From Pyxidicoccus fallax (GTDB lineage Bacteria > Myxococcota > Myxococcia > Myxococcales > Myxococcaceae), in the NCBI RefSeq assembly GCF_012933655.1, contig NZ_JABBJJ010000029.1, forward strand, positions 1 to 61,503: a stretch of DNA of 61,503 bases, read 5' to 3'. Shown here one piece after another: positions 18,638-27,987 of this stretch. Under the pieces are notes generated by a model that was not told the DNA's origin, did not search any database, and saw only the letters and a program-made list of their open reading frames with translations. A program made the translations under genes and the position numbers. Within the stretch, counting starts at the first letter, position 1. Each line of letters opens with the position of its first letter.

Positions 18638-18899
18638 GCGCCGCGCACCTTAGCGCCTTCCCGCTTCATCTCCTCGCCCGTTGACCCTGGGCCCCGCGCC
18701 TCCTATAGCCTGCCGTCATCGCCGTCTGCTCGGGGAGCCCGGGGCCACCTGGGGTGTGGCCTGCCGGACACCCTGTGGGCCCGGTGACGCACGGGGGACG
18801 CGTCCGGGCCGCGGGTACACAACCACGGTCCTCCCTCACGCGGCGGGCGCAACCCCGGCACGCCGCATGAAGTACAGCTGGCACCTTCTCGGAGGAATC

Positions 18900-21800
18900 A
18901 TGGGTTCGCGGTCCGTCATCACGCAGAGAGCGCCCCGCGCCAGTCGCGCGCGCTGGCTCCTCGCGGCACTGTGGCTGGGCGCCACGCTCTCGAGTTGCAA
19001 GAAGGAGGAGCCGAAGCCCGCGACGCCTCCCGCGACGTCGGAGCCGGCCACCGCCACGCCCACCCCCGTCACGGGAACGGAGACGGGCACCGACGCGGGA
19101 ACGGGCACGGCCTTCGCGCCGCCCACGCCCGAGTCCCTCACGCCCGTCATCCGCGAGCTGGCCACCGAGGAGTCCCTCCCCGAGGCCATCGTCATCGAGT
19201 TCCAGCGCCCGGTGATGCCCAATGACGGCGAGGTGAAGAAGGGCACCGTCGTCACCGTCTCCCCTCGCGTCGCCGGCAACCTGTCCTGGCGCTCGCCGTC
19301 CACGCTCGCCTTCACGCCGACGGCCGAGGGCTTCGACTTCGAGACGAAGTACACCGTCACCCTGGAGTCGCTGGAGACGGACGGCGGCGTGGTGAGGCCG
19401 CCCTCGGAAGGGGCCTGGTCGCACCGCTTCACCACCTCGGGCTTCCGCTTCGTGCGCCTCGCGCCCAAGCAGCTCGACCTGCTCAAGGGCCGTGTGGAGG
19501 TGGACGTCGCCTTCTCCGGCCCGGTGGACCTCAACGCCGTGCGCGGCAGGGGCTCCTTCCAGGTGGAGGGCCAGCCCATCTCCGACGTGAAGTGGCGCAC
19601 CGTCCCCAACGCGCGCGACGTCCTCACCGCGCAGCTCGCCCACCCGCGCCTCAAGCCCGGCGCCACCGTGCGCTTCGCCCTCCAGGAGGGGCTGGCCGCC
19701 GCGGGCCGCGCGAAGGCCACGGCCCCCGCCGCCGACGCATCCTTCCAGCTGAGCGCCGGCAAGCGCCTGGACATCACCCACGTCGCCCTGCGCGAGGGCG
19801 CCACCGGCCACTACCTGGAGGTGAGCTGCCGCGACGTGGCGGCCGACGCCCCCGCCAGCCCGCGCGAGTCCGGGGAGTACGACGAGTACTACTGGGACGA
19901 CCGCAACAAGGGCTGCACCCTGGACGACAGCGTGGCGGTGGACGCCATCCACCTGACGCCCCCCGTGAAGGTCTCCATCGCGCCGTCTCGCCGCGGCTTC
20001 CGCATCTTCGGTGACTTCAAGCGCGGGCCGGCCACGCTGCGCATCGACGCGGGCATGCCCTCGGTGGGTGGGGGCACGCTGCTGTCGCCGTACGTGCACG
20101 CTTTCTCCGTGCCCGCGCGCCAGCCGCAGGTCTCCTTCGCCAGCGCCGGCCGGTACCTGCCGCGCAGCGCGTGGCGCAACCTGCCCCTGCAGCACCTCAA
20201 CCTGGACTCGGTGGAGCTCACCGTTCGCCACGTGCCGCCGGAGAACCTCGTCTTCTGGATGAGCGACGACCGCAGCGAGACGGTCGACGAGCGCACCTCC
20301 AACGTGGTGGCGAAGCGCGTGCTGCCGCTGAAGTCCACGCCGGACACGCTCACCACGACGTATGTCGATGTCGCCAGCCTCGTGCCCGCCTCCACCAAGG
20401 GCCTCGTGGAGCTGTCCGCGCAGAAGGGCAACTGGCGCGCCGCCACGCGCATCCTGCTCACCAACCTGAGCCTCGTGGCCAAGCGCGGCGGGCCGGAGCG
20501 CGGCTCCAAGGACCGCGGCGAGGTGTGGGTCTGGGCGTTGGGCATCGAGAACACCGAGCCCCTGTCCGGCGTGGAGGTGACGCTGGTGAAGAAGAGCGGG
20601 CAGGCCGTGGCCCGCTGCACCACGGTGGGCACGGACGGCTGCCAGCTGAAGGTTCCCCCCGCGGACGTGGATGCGAGCGAGCCCTTCGCCCTCATCGCCC
20701 GCGACGGCGAGGAGCTGACGTACCTCAAGTACAGCGAGCTGAAGACGGAGATCGCCAACTCGGACGTGCAGGGCGAGCCGTACCGCGCGGAGAAGCCCTA
20801 TCGTGCCTCCATCTGGTCGGACCGCGGCGTGTACCGCCCCGGAGACACCGCCCACGTCGCCGCGGTGCTGCGCGGGCAGGACGACAAGGCGCCGCCCGCG
20901 GGCATGCCGGTGGAGCTGGTGGTGATGGACCCGCGCGAGCGCGAGCTGCGCAAGGTGACGCTGAAGACGAACGAGGCGGGCGCGGTGGCGCTGGACGTGC
21001 CCTTCGAGGCCTTCCAGGACACGGGCAGCTACCGCGTGACGCTGCGGGTGGCGGACCGCGACGTGACCACCTACAGCCTCAGCGTGGAGGAGTTCGTCCC
21101 CGAGCGCATGAAGGTGACGGCGCGCGCGCAGCAGGAGGGCACGCTGCAGGGCGAGGAGGTGCCCGTGGCGGTGGAGGCGGCCTACCTCTTTGGCGGCTCG
21201 GCCGAGGGCAGCCCGGTGGAGCTGACGTGCCGGCTGGTGCCCGCCGAGTTCAAGCCGAAGGAGAACGCGCAGTACGCCTACGGAGTGTGGCGTCAGGACG
21301 GCAAGGAACCCCGCCCCCTCACGCTGGGACAGGTGAAGGGCACGCTGGACGAGAAGGGCCAGGCACTGCTGCGCTGCCCCGCGCAAGCGTCCACGGGCGC
21401 CTTCCGGGGCGCGGCGAAGCTGACCGCGCTGGCGAGCGTCTTCGAGGCCGGCAGCGGCCGCTCCACCCTGGGGGACACCACCGCGCTGGTGCACCCGGAG
21501 CCCTTCTACGTGGGCCTCCAGTCCAACACGCGCAAGGTGAAGGCCGGCAAGCCCTTCACGGTGACGGGCGTGGTGGTGGACTGGGACGGAAAGCTCATCG
21601 CGGGCGGCGGCAAGGCCCCGAAGTCCGTGGACGTCGAGTACGTGCGCCTGGAGGAGGAGTACGGCGCCTACTACGACGAGTCCGAGGGCTATGAGCGCTA
21701 CCAGCGCTACCTCCGTCCCATGCGCGAGGGGCGCACCACGGCGGCGGTGAAGGATGGCCGCTTCTCCGTGGAGGTGACGCCGGGCGGAGACGCCGCCGGC

Positions 21801-24659
21801 TACCTCGTGCGCGTGCGTGCGGGCAACGCGCAGACCGACCTCGAGCTGGAGGGCGAGGGCCGCTACTACTGGTGGGGTGAGGACTCGCGCGTGGACCAGA
21901 CGCCGCGTCCGCTGAAGCCCACGTCGCTGAACGTGGCGCTGCCGGAGAAGGCGCGCGTGGGACAAGCCCTCACCGCGAAGCTGCGGGTGCCGTACCGGGG
22001 CCGCGTGTTGCTCACCGCGGAGACGGACCGCGTGCTCGCCGCCGAGTGGAAGGCGGTGGAGCCCGGCGAGGTGACGTGGAGCTTCACGCCGTCGGGCTTC
22101 GCGCCCAACGTGTACGTGAGCGCCTTCCTGGTGAAGGACCCGCACCTGGAGTCGGCCGAGGCCTTCATGCCGGACCGTGCCTTCGGCGTGGCCAGCGTGC
22201 CGCTGGAGCCGGTGGACTACACGCAGGCCGTGACGATGAACGTGCCCAAGGAGGTCCGCTCCAACGACACCCTCACGGTGGACCTGGAGCTGGGCGCGCT
22301 GGAGGGGCCCACCTTCGCCACGGTGGCGGTGGTGGACGAGGGCATCCTCTCTCTCACGCGATTCCAGAGTCCCGACCCGCTGAAGCAGCTCTTCACCAAG
22401 CGCGCGCTGGGCGTGGACACGTACGAGACCATCGGCTGGACGCTGCTGGTGCCGCCGGGCGGCAACTCGCGCTCCACGGGTGGTGACGGCGAGGGTAGCG
22501 CCGCCGGCCGCGTGCAGCCCGTGAAGCCCGTGGCGCTGTGGAGCGGACTGGTGCCGGTGCCGGCCAACGGCAAGCTGCGCGTGCCCTTCAAGCTGCCGCA
22601 GTACCGTGGCGCGGTGCGGGTGATGGCGGTGACGGCGGGTCCCCAGCGCGTCGGCCGCGCCAGCGCGCAGGTGCTCGTGAGAGACCCGCTGGTGCTCCAG
22701 GCCACGCTGCCGCGCTTCCTCACGCAGAACGACGAAATCCAGGTGCCCGTCTTCGTCACCAACCTGTCCGGCAAGGCGCAGGACGTGAAGGTGTCGCTGG
22801 CCACCGAGTCGCTCCCGGTGCCGGGGCTGGCGCCGGCCGCGACGCCGGGCTCGCCCGTGCAGCTGCTGGGCAAGAGCGAGGGCCGCGTCCGGCTGGAGGA
22901 CGGCAAGTCCACCACCTTCGTCTTCCAGGCGAAGGCGGTGCAGGCGGTGGGCGCGGCGCGGATGACGGTGACGGTGGAGGGCGGCGGCTACACCTCGAAG
23001 GAGTCGCTGGACGTGCCGCTGTCACCCGCCGGCCCGCGTGAGCGGCGCGTGCAGCGGATTGAGCTGGCGCAGGGCGTGACGGACGTCTCGAAGTACCTCC
23101 AGGGCTGGGTGCCCACCACGGAGCGTTCCACGCTGTGGGTGACGGCCAACCCGTATGCGCAGTCGCTCCAGCACCTCTCGTACCTCGTGCAGTACCCGTA
23201 CGGCTGCGTCGAGCAGACGACGTCCTCCACCCGGCCGCTGCTGTTCGTGTCGGAGCTGCTGGACGACGTGGACCCCACGCTCACGAAGGGCAGGCCGGTG
23301 AGCGACCTGGTGCTGGCGGGCATCAACCGCGTCCTCTCCATGCAGACGCCGTCGGGCGGCTTCGCCTACTGGCCGGGCCAGACGGACCCGGTGGACTGGG
23401 GCACAGCCTACGCCACGCACCTGCTGCTGGACGCGCAGAAGCTCAAGTACCCCGTGCCGCAGGACCGGCTGGACGACGCCCTCACCTGGATGGGCAACGA
23501 GCTGAACAACCAGGAGGGCCGCACGAACCAGCACGGCGGTTACAGCGCGAGTTCCGAGGCGTACATGCACTACGTGCTGGCGCTGGGTGGCAAGGGGCGC
23601 AAGGCGCGCGTGCAGAAGATGGTGGACGCGCTGGCCGAGCGCGCGAAGAAGGGCGCGTTGTCGGGCGAGGACCGCGAGCAGGACTACATGCTCAAGGCCG
23701 CGCTGTGGCTGGCGGGGGACCGCCGCTACGAGAAGGAGCTGCGCAACCCGGACCTGTCGCCCATCACCGACGAGCGGAAGAACAACTGGTCCTTCTACTC
23801 GGACCGGCGGCGCCGGGGCTTCATGCTGAGCACCTTCCAGGACTTGTTCGGCAACGCCCCCGAGGGCGAGCCGCTGGCGAACATGGTGGCCGAGGCGCTC
23901 CAGGCACAGTCGAGCGGCTGGTACACGACGCAGGAGCTGGTCTGGGGCATCACCGGCCTGGGCAAGCGGCTGCAGGGCGCGGCCTCGAACTTCGCGCCGC
24001 CGGTGCTGACGGCGGACGGCAAGGTGGTGGCGCCCACGCAGGAGAAGGACGCGCGTGGCTCGGACCGCACGTGGGCGCTGGCCCGCGCCAGCGAGCGCAA
24101 GGGGCTCCAGGTGGAGGTGAAGTCCAAGGACGAGGGCAAGCTGTACCTCATCCTCAGCAGCGAGGGCGTGCGCTCGGACGGGCAGGTGCGCACGGGTGGC
24201 CAGGGGCTGCGCCTGACGCGCACGTGGCGGAAGCTGGACGGAACGCCGCTGGATGTCCGAGGCAATCCGCTGACGCTGGCGGACCTCGTCTACGTGGAGC
24301 TGGAGGTCACCAACACCACCGCCGAGCGCGTGCAGAACCTCGCCCTGGTGGACCGGCTGCCGGCGGGCTGGGAAATCGAGAACGCGCGGCTGGGCCGCGG
24401 GGGCAGCACGTCCTGGGTGGAGGCCGACGCGCTGTGGACGCCGGACTACGTCAACATCCGCGATGACCGCATGGAGGTCTTCGGCAGCCTCAACGCGCGC
24501 GAGTCGAAGAAGGTCGTCTACGCGGTGCGCGCGGTGACGGCGGGGGCCTTCACGATGCCCTCGGCCGAGGTGGAAGCCATGTATGACCCGCGCCTGTGGG
24601 CTCGGGAGGGGGGCGGCACGGTGCAGGTGTCCGGCCCCTGGAAGGACAACCTGCTCTAG
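18900..24659 (+). CDS. alpha-2-macroglobulin family lipoprotein with thioester
   Basis: A 1919-residue lipoprotein. The signal peptide ends in a lipobox with Cys33, then an Ala/Thr/Pro-rich tether to about residue 80. The rest shows the bacterial macroglobulin plan: repeated MG domains, IWSDRGVYRPGDTAHVAAVLRG near residue 640, the bait region, and the thioester motif GCVEQ (Cys1436 to Gln1439) inside an alpha/alpha-toroid domain. Such proteins trap attacking proteases covalently and are thought to guard the cell envelope. The ATG at 18900 is chosen because GGAGGAA directly precedes it, although the frame is open from 18681. As in many bacteria it lies near pbpC (25617), here with a PLD-like gene in between on the other strand. 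Confidence 0.92.
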   Translation: MGSRSVITQRAPRASRARWLLAALWLGATLSSCKKEEPKPATPPATSEPATATPTPVTGTETGTDAGTGTAFAPPTPESLTPVIRELATEESLPEAIVIEFQRPVMPNDGEVKKGTVVTVSPRVAGNLSWRSPSTLAFTPTAEGFDFETKYTVTLESLETDGGVVRPPSEGAWSHRFTTSGFRFVRLAPKQLDLLKGRVEVDVAFSGPVDLNAVRGRGSFQVEGQPISDVKWRTVPNARDVLTAQLAHPRLKPGATVRFALQEGLAAAGRAKATAPAADASFQLSAGKRLDITHVALREGATGHYLEVSCRDVAADAPASPRESGEYDEYYWDDRNKGCTLDDSVAVDAIHLTPPVKVSIAPSRRGFRIFGDFKRGPATLRIDAGMPSVGGGTLLSPYVHAFSVPARQPQVSFASAGRYLPRSAWRNLPLQHLNLDSVELTVRHVPPENLVFWMSDDRSETVDERTSNVVAKRVLPLKSTPDTLTTTYVDVASLVPASTKGLVELSAQKGNWRAATRILLTNLSLVAKRGGPERGSKDRGEVWVWALGIENTEPLSGVEVTLVKKSGQAVARCTTVGTDGCQLKVPPADVDASEPFALIARDGEELTYLKYSELKTEIANSDVQGEPYRAEKPYRASIWSDRGVYRPGDTAHVAAVLRGQDDKAPPAGMPVELVVMDPRERELRKVTLKTNEAGAVALDVPFEAFQDTGSYRVTLRVADRDVTTYSLSVEEFVPERMKVTARAQQEGTLQGEEVPVAVEAAYLFGGSAEGSPVELTCRLVPAEFKPKENAQYAYGVWRQDGKEPRPLTLGQVKGTLDEKGQALLRCPAQASTGAFRGAAKLTALASVFEAGSGRSTLGDTTALVHPEPFYVGLQSNTRKVKAGKPFTVTGVVVDWDGKLIAGGGKAPKSVDVEYVRLEEEYGAYYDESEGYERYQRYLRPMREGRTTAAVKDGRFSVEVTPGGDAAGYLVRVRAGNAQTDLELEGEGRYYWWGEDSRVDQTPRPLKPTSLNVALPEKARVGQALTAKLRVPYRGRVLLTAETDRVLAAEWKAVEPGEVTWSFTPSGFAPNVYVSAFLVKDPHLESAEAFMPDRAFGVASVPLEPVDYTQAVTMNVPKEVRSNDTLTVDLELGALEGPTFATVAVVDEGILSLTRFQSPDPLKQLFTKRALGVDTYETIGWTLLVPPGGNSRSTGGDGEGSAAGRVQPVKPVALWSGLVPVPANGKLRVPFKLPQYRGAVRVMAVTAGPQRVGRASAQVLVRDPLVLQATLPRFLTQNDEIQVPVFVTNLSGKAQDVKVSLATESLPVPGLAPAATPGSPVQLLGKSEGRVRLEDGKSTTFVFQAKAVQAVGAARMTVTVEGGGYTSKESLDVPLSPAGPRERRVQRIELAQGVTDVSKYLQGWVPTTERSTLWVTANPYAQSLQHLSYLVQYPYGCVEQTTSSTRPLLFVSELLDDVDPTLTKGRPVSDLVLAGINRVLSMQTPSGGFAYWPGQTDPVDWGTAYATHLLLDAQKLKYPVPQDRLDDALTWMGNELNNQEGRTNQHGGYSASSEAYMHYVLALGGKGRKARVQKMVDALAERAKKGALSGEDREQDYMLKAALWLAGDRRYEKELRNPDLSPITDERKNNWSFYSDRRRRGFMLSTFQDLFGNAPEGEPLANMVAEALQAQSSGWYTTQELVWGITGLGKRLQGAASNFAPPVLTADGKVVAPTQEKDARGSDRTWALARASERKGLQVEVKSKDEGKLYLILSSEGVRSDGQVRTGGQGLRLTRTWRKLDGTPLDVRGNPLTLADLVYVELEVTNTTAERVQNLALVDRLPAGWEIENARLGRGGSTSWVEADALWTPDYVNIRDDRMEVFGSLNARESKKVVYAVRAVTAGAFTMPSAEVEAMYDPRLWAREGGGTVQVSGPWKDNLL

Positions 24660-25339
24660 GCGAGCGTGTCCCAGAGCGCGTCGAACGCGCGGCTGAAGGG
24701 CTGTACCAGCCGCGCGTCGTCGGACACGAGGACGTTCTCGTGGTTGTGCTCGGCCGCGGAGCGCGTCCAGTTGTAACTCCCGGTAATCAGCCGCAGCCGG
24801 TCGAACACCGCGAACTTGTGATGCATATGGGCCTCGCTCCTGTCCAGCCGCACCGGCACTCCGGCGTCGCTCAGCCGCTCCAGGTCGGAGCCCGCGTCCA
24901 GCGACTTCTCGTCGTCGCTCACGATGCGAAGGCGCACGCCCCGGCGGTGCGCGTCCAGGAGCGCGCGGCTGATGCGGTCATCCGTCACCGTGAACACGCA
25001 CACGTCGATGGAGCCGCGCGCGCCCTGTATCTGGCTGACGATGGCGTTGAGGGGGCCGTCCCCGGGTGTGAAGTGCGCCTCGATGCGCGCGGACTCAACC
25101 GTCTTCGGGGCGTGCAGGGCCTCCACCATCTCCTCCAGCCAGCCAATGACTTCGCGCGAGCGCGGCTCCTTCACGGAGGCGCGCGCCAGGGCGAAGGCGC
25201 GCGAGCGGAAGAGGGTGAGCAGGGCCTCGCCCGCTCGCCGCTCCACGAGCACGGCCTGGAGCGCCTGCCGCTCGGTCGGCGTCAGTCTCCGGTCGCCGAT
25301 GATGGAGGAGAGGATGGCGTCGACCTCGTCGGTGTTCAT
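24656..25339 (-). CDS. phospholipase D-like protein with a single HKD motif
   Basis: A 227-residue soluble protein. Residues 1-85 are helical and unrecognised; residues 85-227 are a PLD-like domain with SIDVCVFTVTDDRISRALL and one catalytic motif HHKFAVFD followed by GSYNWT. Enzymes with a single HKD dimerise, and the group includes the nuclease Nuc and mitochondrial cardiolipin hydrolase, so either phosphodiester cleavage of DNA/RNA or a lipid role is possible. No signal peptide is present. Its stop shares the palindrome CTAG with the stop of the macroglobulin gene. Confidence 0.82.
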   Translation of the reverse strand: MNTDEVDAILSSIIGDRRLTPTERQALQAVLVERRAGEALLTLFRSRAFALARASVKEPRSREVIGWLEEMVEALHAPKTVESARIEAHFTPGDGPLNAIVSQIQGARGSIDVCVFTVTDDRISRALLDAHRRGVRLRIVSDDEKSLDAGSDLERLSDAGVPVRLDRSEAHMHHKFAVFDRLRLITGSYNWTRSAAEHNHENVLVSDDARLVQPFSRAFDALWDTLA

Positions 25340-25492
25340 GGCGGCGGGACTCCCCGGGTGGATGTGCGTAGCATAAAGGCAACTCGTGCCGGCCGCGCGG
25401 CGTGTCCCGGTTTGTCTCGCGAAGTGTCCCGGGGAGGCGGCTCGTGTGTCGCATTCCCTGGAGACGGGTCCTCATCTCGGAGCGTCCCTGCC

Positions 25493-25558
25493 ATGAGCCG
25501 CGTGTGTCGCAAGGGTCCGGACGCCGGCTCTCATCTCGCTGGGGTGTCCCTGTCATGA
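25493..25558 (+). CDS. leader ORF 1 upstream of pbpC (21 codons)
   Basis: An ATG in the second full repeat copy opens a 21-residue frame beginning MSRVCRKG. Its TGA overlaps the ATG of the next leader ORF (ATGA). The first residues echo the PBP1C N-terminus. Whether it is translated is unknown; a weak GGAG lies about fourteen bases upstream. Confidence 0.35.
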   Translation: MSRVCRKGPDAGSHLAGVSLS

Positions 25559-25620
25559 GCCGCGCGTGTCGCATCCTCCGAAGGTTGCTCCTCGTCTCGC
25601 AGGGAGCGTCCCGGTCATGA
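25555..25620 (+). CDS. leader ORF 2 upstream of pbpC (21 codons)
   Basis: An ATG in the third repeat copy opens a 21-residue frame, MSRACRILRRLLLVSQGASR plus Ser, closely matching the PBP1C N-terminus (MSRARRILRRLALVAVG). Its TGA overlaps the pbpC ATG in the sequence ATGA, so translation of this ORF would deliver ribosomes directly to the pbpC start. Translation is inferred from layout only. Confidence 0.4.
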   Translation: MSRACRILRRLLLVSQGASRS

Positions 25621-27986
25621 GCCGCGCGCGTCGCATCCTCCGGAGGCTGGCCCTTGTCGCCGTGGGCCTGCTCGTCCTCATGGGCGTAGGGCTCGCGGCG
25701 GCGTGGTGGGTGCCGCTTCCCGCCCGGCTGTCCGCGCCGGCCTCGGTGGTGGTGGAGTACCGGGACGGCACGCCGGCCCACGTCTTCCTCGCGCCGGACG
25801 AGCGGTGGCGCATCCCCACGTCGCCGGAGCGTGTGGACCCCGCCTACCTGCGCGCGCTGCTGGCCCTGGAGGACAAGCGCTTCTTCCACCACCCGGGCGT
25901 GGATCCGCTCGCCGTGGCGCGAGCCGCCGTGCGAAACGTGATGCGGGGCCGCCGCGTGTCGGGCGCGTCCACGCTCACCATGCAGCTCGTTCGCGTGCTG
26001 GAGCCGCGGCCCCGCACCTTCATGTCGAAGCTCATCGAGTCCTTCCGCGCGATGCAGCTCGAGCTGCGCCTGTCCAAGCAGGAGGTGCTCGCGGCCTACC
26101 TCCAGTTCGTGCCCTACGGGCGCAACGTGGAGGGCGTGGAGGCGGCGTCGCTCGCGTACTTCGGGCACACGGCTTCGCACCTCAGCCCCGCGGAAATCTC
26201 CACGCTGCTGGCCGTGCCGCAGAACCCCAACCGTCGCTTCCCCTCGCCGGAGAACGCGGCACGGCTGAAGGCCGCGCGGGACGGCGTGGCGCGGCGGCTC
26301 CTGGACGGTGACGCCCTGCCACGAGGTCCGGCGGAGGCCACGGTGTCGCCGGAGGTGGTGCTGGCCGAGGTGCGCGCCACGCCCGTGCCCGCCGCGCTCA
26401 CGCCCTTTCCCCGCGAGGCACCGCACGCGGCGGTGTGGCTGCGCACGCAACACCCGGCGCTGGCGCGGCTTCGCACCACGCTGGACGCGGGCACGCAGCG
26501 CCTCGTGGAGCGGCTGATGCGCGACGCGGTGGGCGGGCTGGCCTCTCGCGGCATCCACAACGGCACGGCGGTGGTGGTGGGCCGGGACAGCGCGGCGGTG
26601 CTCGCGCTGGTGGGCAACTTCGACTTCTTCGACGCGGAGCACGGCGGGCAGATTGCCGGCTTCGCCACGCCGCGCTCTCCGGGCTCGGCGCTCAAGCCGC
26701 TGCTCTACGCCATGGGCATCGACCTGGGCATGGTGGGACCGGAGCAGCTCGTGGCGGACGTGCCCATGACGTACGGCGGCTATGCGCCCCGCAACTTCGA
26801 CGGCCGCTTCCAGGGGCTCGTGCGGCTGGAGTACGCGCTGTCGCAGTCGCTCAACATGCCCTTCGTGCGGCTTCTGGAGCGCGTGGGTGTGGAGCGCTTC
26901 CTGGGCACGCTGCGCGCGGCGGGCGTCACCAGCCTCGTGAGCGACCCGGGCTACTACGGCCTCTCCGCGTCCGTGGGCGGCATCGAGGTGACGCCACTGG
27001 AGCTGGCTGGCGTGTACCTGGCGCTCGCGGAGGATGGCCGCGCGTCGACGCTCCGGTTGCTGGAGGACGGCGGACAGGTGGGCGAGCCGGTGGCGGTGCT
27101 GTCCCCGGGCGCGGCGTGGCTGACACGCAAGGCGCTGGCGTTGAGGGACCGGCCAGACTTCCCGGAGCGGCGGCGGCTGACGGGGATGCCCGCGCGGGTG
27201 CACTGGAAGACGGGCACGAGCTTCGGCCACCGCGACGCGTGGGCCGCGGGCTCGGGGCCGAGACACACGGCGGTGGTGTGGCTGGGCAACTTCGACCACT
27301 CGCCCAGCGTGCACCTCGTGGGCGCGGACGCGGCCGGGCCGCTGCTGTTCGACATCCTGGAGGGCGTGGGGCCGCGCGGGCTCGCGCATGCGGAGGAGGA
27401 CTCGCCCCCGGAGGACCTGATGCGCGTGGAGGTGTGCGCGTACTCGGGGCACCTGCCCACGGACGCGTGCGAGCAGCGCAAGTCGGTCTTCGCCCGGCGC
27501 TCGGCGGTGCCCACGCGGCGCTGCCCGTATCACCAGCGTGTGGAGGTGGACGTGGCCACGGGGCTGACGGTGGGGCCCACGTGCCGGGCGGGGCGGAAGA
27601 CGGAGTCGCGCGTGTACCTGACGTGGCCCGCCACCATCCGCCGCTGGCTGGAGGAGCAGCACCGCCGCTTGCCGGAGCCCCCGGCCGCCGCGCCCGGCTG
27701 CGAGCCCGGCGGCGAGCGCGATGCGCCGACGATTGTCTCTCCGGCGGAAGGGCAGGTCGCCATGCTGATTCCCGGCGTGCCCGCGGAGCAGCAGGAGGTG
27801 CCGCTGGAGGCGGAGGCCTCACACGAGCGCGCGCTGACGTGGTTCGTGGACGGGGCCCTGCTGGGCACGGCGCGCGCGGATGAGCGCGTGTGGTGGACGC
27901 CGACGGTGGGGGCCCACGAAATCCTCGTCACCGATGACCGGGGCCTCACCGCGAAGCGCACGCTGGTGGTGCGCGAGCGGCGGTGA
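25617..27986 (+). CDS. pbpC: penicillin-binding protein 1C (bifunctional)
   Basis: A 789-residue inner-membrane enzyme with an N-terminal anchor (residues 8-33). The GT51 glycosyltransferase domain shows EDKRFFHHPGVDP (catalytic Glu85), GASTLTMQL and AAYLQFVPYG. The transpeptidase domain has S-A-L-K (Ser357/Lys360), SQSLN as the second motif and KTGT (531-534). Residues about 690-789 match the BiPBP_C domain typical of PBP1C. It polymerises and crosslinks peptidoglycan on the outer face of the inner membrane; E. coli pbpC is likewise linked to a macroglobulin gene. The start at 25617 has AGGGAG twelve bases upstream and overlaps leader ORF 2. Confidence 0.92.
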   Translation: MSRARRILRRLALVAVGLLVLMGVGLAAAWWVPLPARLSAPASVVVEYRDGTPAHVFLAPDERWRIPTSPERVDPAYLRALLALEDKRFFHHPGVDPLAVARAAVRNVMRGRRVSGASTLTMQLVRVLEPRPRTFMSKLIESFRAMQLELRLSKQEVLAAYLQFVPYGRNVEGVEAASLAYFGHTASHLSPAEISTLLAVPQNPNRRFPSPENAARLKAARDGVARRLLDGDALPRGPAEATVSPEVVLAEVRATPVPAALTPFPREAPHAAVWLRTQHPALARLRTTLDAGTQRLVERLMRDAVGGLASRGIHNGTAVVVGRDSAAVLALVGNFDFFDAEHGGQIAGFATPRSPGSALKPLLYAMGIDLGMVGPEQLVADVPMTYGGYAPRNFDGRFQGLVRLEYALSQSLNMPFVRLLERVGVERFLGTLRAAGVTSLVSDPGYYGLSASVGGIEVTPLELAGVYLALAEDGRASTLRLLEDGGQVGEPVAVLSPGAAWLTRKALALRDRPDFPERRRLTGMPARVHWKTGTSFGHRDAWAAGSGPRHTAVVWLGNFDHSPSVHLVGADAAGPLLFDILEGVGPRGLAHAEEDSPPEDLMRVEVCAYSGHLPTDACEQRKSVFARRSAVPTRRCPYHQRVEVDVATGLTVGPTCRAGRKTESRVYLTWPATIRRWLEEQHRRLPEPPAAAPGCEPGGERDAPTIVSPAEGQVAMLIPGVPAEQQEVPLEAEASHERALTWFVDGALLGTARADERVWWTPTVGAHEILVTDDRGLTAKRTLVVRERR

Positions 27987-27987
27987 C

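Larger units (their letters stand above)
25404..25645 (+). repeat. 62-bp degenerate tandem repeat at the pbpC start
   Basis: A unit starting GTCCC(T/G)G occurs at 25426, 25484, 25546 and 25608 (spacings 58, 62, 62), with a truncated copy at 25404. The last three copies share GTCCC-GY-CATGAGCCGCG, and the last copy contains the pbpC start codon and its first codons. Thus the pbpC translation-initiation region has been duplicated upstream at least three times. Confidence 0.85.

Noticed and set aside
18666..22145. 1159-codon minus-strand frame opposite the macroglobulin gene
   Set aside because: Low-complexity His/Arg/Gly/Val translation with no motifs; it lies wholly antisense to a well-supported gene.
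25404..25645. CRISPR array or IS end
   Set aside because: Repeats are head-to-tail with no unique spacers of constant length, include a start codon and coding sequence, and show no terminal inverted repeats or cas genes.
25095..27662. 855-codon minus-strand frame through the PLD-like and pbpC region
   Set aside because: Shadow of pbpC; the repeated MRHARLMTG-like peptides in it are only the reverse translation of the 62-bp repeats.
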